From: Planctomycetaceae bacterium
Lineage (GTDB): Bacteria; Planctomycetota; Planctomycetia; Pirellulales; Pirellulaceae
Length of the DNA: 10,488 bases
Assembly: GCA_002862265.1 (NCBI GenBank)
Contig: PKCQ01000258.1
Coordinates: 1-10,488 of the forward strand
Direction of reading: 5' to 3'
Shown here: piece by piece, positions 7,450 to 10,488 of the stretch
Numbering within the stretch: position 1 is the stretch's first letter
How the letters are laid out: the number at the start of each line of letters is the position of its first letter
Program-made: the position numbers and the translations under genes
The notes under the pieces: generated by a model
Database searches by the model: none
The model's input: only the letters and a program-made list of their open reading frames with translations
Told to the model about the DNA's origin: nothing

Positions 7450-8340
7450 TTACCAGAGATTCTTCGCAGTGTATTTTGCGGATTGCCCGATACTGGCGAT
7501 TGGATTAGGTGATTGGTCTTGCTCGACATGGAATTGTCTGACGCCATTCTTTGTGGCCACTTCCATGATCGCCTTCATATCCAGACTGCCGTCGCCGACT
7601 TCTTCGAAGGCTTCGTGAGGAACTTTGCCTTCATCGTAAATTACGCCAACGCCTTTCTTTAAATCTTTCAAGTGCACCTGGCCAACGCGCGATCCGAGCT
7701 TCTGCAAGGCTTCAACTGGATCTAATCCACCAATCGCTGCCCAAAAGACGTCCAGCTCGAAATTAATGAGTTTCTTGTCAAAACGCTCCACAAACAGTTC
7801 GAAACCCGTCCTTCCTCCATCTATCTTTTCAAATTCAAATGAATGGTTGTGGTAGCTCATCTGCATGCCTGCAGCTACGATCTTCTCCGCTGCTTCGTTC
7901 GCGCGATCAGCGATGGCTCTGAGTTTGTCCGCTGTGTCCCGTGCAGACTTGCCAATGTAGCCGAAGACTAAGTATTCCAGCCCGAACCCCTTTGCTGTCT
8001 CGATGACTTCGTCGACGCTCGGGACATTGGAGCTTGGCTCTGCAATCGTTTGCCAATTGAAGAAGGAGCTGCGGACTGCTAGGTTTAGGTCCTTGGCTCG
8101 CTTGACTACATTTTCGCTTCCAACAACCCGTCCTAGCTCGATCTGTTTGTACCCAGCGTCAGCGATTGCTTTGAGAGTCGCAGGCGTGTCGGCTTCCATC
8201 TGATTACGAACGGTCCAGAGCTGCAGTCCCAGTCCATTCTTCGCTTTCGCCGCCCAAGCGGCCAATGATTTGGAGGGGCGAATCATCGCTGCAGCTAAAG
8301 CACAGCTTCCCGTTTGAACTAGATAATCACGACGCAACAT
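7450..8340 (-). CDS. Tat-exported sugar phosphate isomerase/epimerase-like TIM-barrel protein
   Basis: This 296-aa protein belongs to the xylose isomerase-like TIM-barrel superfamily (AP-endonuclease-2 fold). I chose the ATG at 8340 rather than the TTG at 8424 because it starts directly with a twin-arginine signal, MLRRDYLVQTGSCALAAAMI, and GAGGA lies about 10 bp upstream. The mature domain begins near GLGLQLWTVRN. Candidate metal and substrate residues in order are IELGRV (E68), YHNHSFEF (H164, H166, E169), FELDVFW (D197), QVHLKD (H223) and HVEQDQSP (E273), the layout expected for a divalent-metal sugar isomerase or epimerase. Export by Tat suggests it acts outside the cytoplasm in a folded, metal-loaded state, as is common for planctomycete members. 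The substrate is unknown. It stands alone, divergent from the GNAT-like gene. Confidence 0.88.
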   Translation of the reverse strand: MLRRDYLVQTGSCALAAAMIRPSKSLAAWAAKAKNGLGLQLWTVRNQMEADTPATLKAIADAGYKQIELGRVVGSENVVKRAKDLNLAVRSSFFNWQTIAEPSSNVPSVDEVIETAKGFGLEYLVFGYIGKSARDTADKLRAIADRANEAAEKIVAAGMQMSYHNHSFEFEKIDGGRTGFELFVERFDKKLINFELDVFWAAIGGLDPVEALQKLGSRVGQVHLKDLKKGVGVIYDEGKVPHEAFEEVGDGSLDMKAIMEVATKNGVRQFHVEQDQSPNPIASIGQSAKYTAKNLW

Positions 8341-8439
8341 CGATTCAAGGTCCTCAAGGTGATACAGGCAGTTTGGGGATAGTTTAAGGAGTTCGCCCCA
8401 TCCTTCCAGCGGGAAAGCAGCCAAAGGTCAGTAGAGGGT

Positions 8440-8568
8440 CTAGTAACGCCAAAACCTCCGACTAACATGTTCAACCTCATCAAAATTGGCGGCTTCTGAA
8501 GGGGTGCTTTCGCGGCTCTCGGATACTACTCCCGTCGAGTTGCAGTCGCTACCTGATGAATTCGACAT
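8440..8568 (-). CDS. Possible small ORF upstream of the isomerase gene (42 aa)
   Basis: An ATG at 8568 opens a 42-codon frame ending in TAG at 8442-8440, 99 bp before the isomerase start and on the same strand. The peptide is Ser-rich, then acidic, and ends with SRRFWRY. No Shine-Dalgarno or known family is visible. It is in the same frame as the isomerase but separated by TAG and TGA. It might be an upstream ORF or a chance frame; confidence is low. Confidence 0.2.
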   Translation of the reverse strand: MSNSSGSDCNSTGVVSESRESTPSEAANFDEVEHVSRRFWRY

Positions 8569-8637
8569 ACTAGTCACAATATTAGCTGATCCAACATTTG
8601 AGTTGGATACTCGATAATTTAAAACTTGCTTGCAGAT

Positions 8638-9384
8638 ATGATTCGCTTGGATATCAGATCATCAATGCCACTTGCCCGGGAGGACGAACTGGATTTCGTT
8701 GTTCCAATTCAGGTTGACATACTGTGCCCTGGCGAGTTCGATGAGGTTGCTACTTTTAGTGTTCGAACTGATTCCCAAGAAAAGCTGATTGTGGAGAGTC
8801 CATCTGACAGCGATATTGGAGCCGGTTCGGCGTTCAGCATTACGGCGGGTGAGGCAGAGAACGAATTTTTGGTCGGGCGGCTTTGGGCTGAAAGACTCGA
8901 TTGGTCGTATGCAGAAGAGTGTGGCTATCCGGTGCTATCGATTTGCGACGCACGTAGCGGGACGTGGCTTCAGGTGCTCGAAACGCTTACGCGAAACGAC
9001 GGCACGACATTTCGTAAAGAGCTCAACTTAGAGCACTTCATCACGGATGTTATCTTCATCCATGAGTTGCTGATTCACCCGGAGATAAAGGATCGTGTTG
9101 CGATTTTAGCCGCGAGCATTCAAGGAATCACCAGCGACAACAGTCTCGTTTTGATGTATCATGAGCAGAGCGAGGAGCATCACTTAGAAGACTGGGAGTT
9201 CAACCAGCTTGGATTCAAAAAGATTGCTCGGAGTAATTTATTGCTTCGCGACAATCATTTTCGTGTTCCATTCAGAGAGACTCACATAGCTGGACGCCAC
9301 GTGCCTTTTGCCGCGACAGTCGAGCATGAGAATTGGCTTGTCGAACAGTGGTACGAGCTGATAGCTGATCACCCTTCTTCTTAA
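8638..9384 (+). CDS. Unknown protein with a diverged GNAT-like region
   Basis: I chose the ATG at 8638 (248 aa); a TTG four codons upstream (8626) is less likely. No Shine-Dalgarno is seen for either. No signal peptide or membrane segment is visible, so it is probably cytosolic. Residues about 135-202 resemble the core of GNAT acetyltransferases: DVIFIHELLIHPE (137-149) for the strand before the acetyl-CoA loop, and EFNQLGFKKIARSNLLL (187-203) for the usual 'LGF' C-terminal strand. The acyl-CoA-binding Q/RxxGxG/A signature is absent; DRVAILAASIQ occupies that place, so activity is doubtful. The N-terminal half (VPIQVDILCPGEFDEVATF onward) is beta-rich and unfamiliar. The stop is 5 bp before the CutC-family start, so the two are probably one transcription unit. 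A non-enzymatic GNAT-fold protein is the best guess. Confidence 0.7.
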   Translation: MIRLDIRSSMPLAREDELDFVVPIQVDILCPGEFDEVATFSVRTDSQEKLIVESPSDSDIGAGSAFSITAGEAENEFLVGRLWAERLDWSYAEECGYPVLSICDARSGTWLQVLETLTRNDGTTFRKELNLEHFITDVIFIHELLIHPEIKDRVAILAASIQGITSDNSLVLMYHEQSEEHHLEDWEFNQLGFKKIARSNLLLRDNHFRVPFRETHIAGRHVPFAATVEHENWLVEQWYELIADHPSS

Positions 9385-9389
9385 TTGCT

Positions 9390-10091
9390 ATGCAACGCAC
9401 CTGGGAGTTGGAAGTCTGTGTAGATCGGGTCGACGACGCGGTGCGCGCCGTCGAGGCGGGCGCTACGCGGATCGAGTTCAATCAGGCTCTGGCACTGGAC
9501 GGGCTGACCCCGGATTTGGAAGAATGCCGTTGGCTAGTGCACAATGTTTCTGCACCCGTCGTTGCGATGCTTCGGCCACATGCTGACGGGTTTCATTACA
9601 CTGCGCTTGAGCAAGCTTGTTTGCTGCGGACTTGCTATCAGTTAATGGATTGTGGCGTTGCGGGGATCGCGTTTGGGGCAGTCGATAATAAGCAGGAACT
9701 CGACTGGAGTCTGATAGAACAAATCAGAAAACGCTCCCCGGGGCGAGAGTTAATCCTACATCGCGTCGTCGATACGCTGCCGGGGCGTCTTGAGCTTCTA
9801 CCACGGCTCATTGACTTGGGCGTCGATCGCGTACTTACTTCTGGCGGAGCCAGCCGTGCTATCGATGCAATCCAGGAACTGGATGCAATGCAGAAGGCGG
9901 CTGGTGAGCAAATGGATATCCTTGTAGGGGCCGGCGTCGATTGCCAAATCGTCAAGGATTTTGTCGCAAGCACCTGCTGTCGGCAATTTCATGGCAGTTT
10001 TCGCCAAGGGGCATCTCGTCCCAATTCGACGGAGATTACTGCTACAGCAGCATTTCTCGAGTCTCAAGGGTCTGATAGCAAGCCAGACTGA
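9390..10091 (+). CDS. cutC: CutC family protein, divergent
   Basis: This 233-aa TIM-barrel protein is close to the length of E. coli CutC (about 248 aa). Family landmarks in order are LEVCVD (7-12), GATRIEF (24-30), DGLTPDL (37-43), AMLRPHADGFHY (59-70), GIAFGAVD (92-99), LHRVVD (123-128), DRVLTSGGAS (146-155), ILVGAGVD (177-184) and FHGSFR (200-205). CutC was named for copper homeostasis in E. coli, but that phenotype was later attributed to the small RNA MicL from the cutC region, so the protein's reaction is uncertain. Here the conserved RIELC cysteine is Asn (N31) and RPR is RPH (H64), so the presumed ligand pocket differs from typical members. The start ATG lies 5 bp after the stop of the GNAT-like gene. 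No Shine-Dalgarno is seen, consistent with coupled translation. Confidence 0.85.
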   Translation: MQRTWELEVCVDRVDDAVRAVEAGATRIEFNQALALDGLTPDLEECRWLVHNVSAPVVAMLRPHADGFHYTALEQACLLRTCYQLMDCGVAGIAFGAVDNKQELDWSLIEQIRKRSPGRELILHRVVDTLPGRLELLPRLIDLGVDRVLTSGGASRAIDAIQELDAMQKAAGEQMDILVGAGVDCQIVKDFVASTCCRQFHGSFRQGASRPNSTEITATAAFLESQGSDSKPD

Positions 10092-10157
10092 AAAAACTGC
10101 TGAAGAATCAAGAATTGGGTGTGCCACACGAATCTGTTATTATTAAGTCGCTACTGT

Positions 10158-10188
10158 GGGGCAGTGACCGTACTGCCTAAGCTGCCCC
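10158..10188 (+). terminator. Alternative hairpins after cutC / before the kinase gene
   Basis: GGGGCAG (10158-10164) pairs perfectly with CTGCCCC (10182-10188), a strong GC-rich 7-bp stem. Its left arm can instead pair as GGCAGT (10160-10165) with ACTGCC (10172-10177) around a 6-nt loop; the two folds exclude each other. It lies 66 bp after the cutC stop and 43 bp before the kinase start. There is no T-run after it, so it may be a factor-dependent terminator, a transcript-end stabiliser or an attenuator-like leader. Confidence 0.4.
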
Positions 10189-10218
10189 GTCTCTGCATAC
10201 CGGTTGCACTAAGCCCTC

Positions 10219-10222
10219 AGGA
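10219..10222 (+). promoter_or_regulatory. Ribosome binding site fixing a GTG start of the kinase gene
   Basis: AGGA lies 9 nt before the GTG at 10232. In that frame the preceding codon is TGA (10229-10231), so translation cannot start further upstream. This supports GTG as the initiator. Confidence 0.5.
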
Positions 10223-10231
10223 TTCGAATGA

Positions 10232-10488
10232 GTGTCCGCTCCGAACGAAAAGCCCGAAAACGCTAGCGGTGGCGAAGCGCCACAGGAGCTAAAAGTCGAT
10301 GAAGCGCTGGCTCGCTACATGCAGCAGTGCGACGGAGGCTCAATTCCTGATCGTGAGGCATTCTTGGAACAGCATTCTGGGCTGCGCGAGCAGTTGGAAG
10401 GCCTCCTTTTCACAGCGGACTGGATTGAAGAGTTAGCCGGACCGACGATTGCTGACATCGCCAAAGATGGCCACGTTGATTTATCGGA
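10232..10488 (+). CDS. Probable Ser/Thr protein kinase, N-terminal fragment (3'-truncated by window)
   Basis: The frame runs open from GTG 10232 to the right edge (85 full codons). After a short hydrophilic leader (SAPNEKPENASGGEAPQEL), residues about 24-67 match the small helical segment that usually precedes the kinase domain in planctomycete Ser/Thr kinases: ALARYMQQCDGG, then DREAFLEQHSGLREQLEGLL. The kinase motifs (glycine loop, catalytic HRD, DFG) would lie beyond the window, so the family call rests on this N-terminal pattern alone. A related planctomycete signalling protein with the same N-terminal module is the main alternative. An out-of-frame ATG at 10228 opens a 12-codon basic frame that overlaps the start. 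Confidence 0.62.
   Translation, partial: MSAPNEKPENASGGEAPQELKVDEALARYMQQCDGGSIPDREAFLEQHSGLREQLEGLLFTADWIEELAGPTIADIAKDGHVDLS

Noticed and set aside
8341..8424. N-terminal extension of the isomerase to the TTG at 8424
   Set aside because: It would bury the twin-arginine signal 28 residues inside the protein; the ATG at 8340 places it at the N-terminus as expected.
8603..8618. TTGGAT and GATAAT upstream of the GNAT-like gene, considered as a promoter
   Set aside because: The elements are only about 4 bp apart, far short of the 16-18 bp needed, and no other -35 fits the GATAAT.

Overview
The window looks like a piece of a planctomycete chromosome, most likely of the Pirellulaceae type. The main evidence is family content: a large heme-binding protein of the Pirellula/Verrucomicrobium kind, a Tat-exported sugar isomerase-like TIM barrel, and at the right edge the typical N-terminal segment of a planctomycete Ser/Thr kinase. 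Base composition is moderate, Shine-Dalgarno signals are weak or absent, and most genes stand alone or in small divergent or convergent pairs. I see no tRNA, rRNA, CRISPR array, insertion sequence or phage gene.

Layout, left to right. (1) 2-2593, plus: 3' part of a large secreted propeller / HEAT-like / cytochrome c protein, cut by the left edge. (2) 2631-3539, minus: dihydrodipicolinate synthase/N-acetylneuraminate lyase superfamily aldolase. (3) 3540-4098: gene-free divergent region with one nested inverted repeat. (4) 4099-5292, plus: iron-containing alcohol dehydrogenase. (5) about 5321-6288, minus: a decayed gene for a response-regulator/HDOD protein. A naive ORF call would give a 252-aa hypothetical protein here, but receiver and HDOD motifs continue in a second frame and are broken by stops. 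(6) 6504-7424, plus: unknown protein with four predicted membrane segments and a beta-rich C-terminal domain. (7) 7450-8340, minus: Tat-signal sugar phosphate isomerase/epimerase-like protein. (8) 8638-9384 and 9390-10091, plus: a diverged GNAT-like protein and a CutC-family protein, 5 bp apart and probably co-transcribed. (9) 10232 to the right edge, plus: start of a probable Ser/Thr protein kinase.

Functionally the window reads as accessory carbon metabolism (aldolase-like, Fe-alcohol dehydrogenase, exported isomerase-like and heme-containing dehydrogenase-like proteins) mixed with signalling genes. The divergent aldolase/dehydrogenase pair could share a catabolic pathway, but no substrate can be read from the sequence. 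I did not find a clearly new multi-gene system. The most informative non-routine observation is the REC-HDOD pseudogene. After that come the altered active-site residues in the aldolase, dehydrogenase and CutC proteins, the unknown membrane protein, and the mutually exclusive hairpins before the kinase gene.
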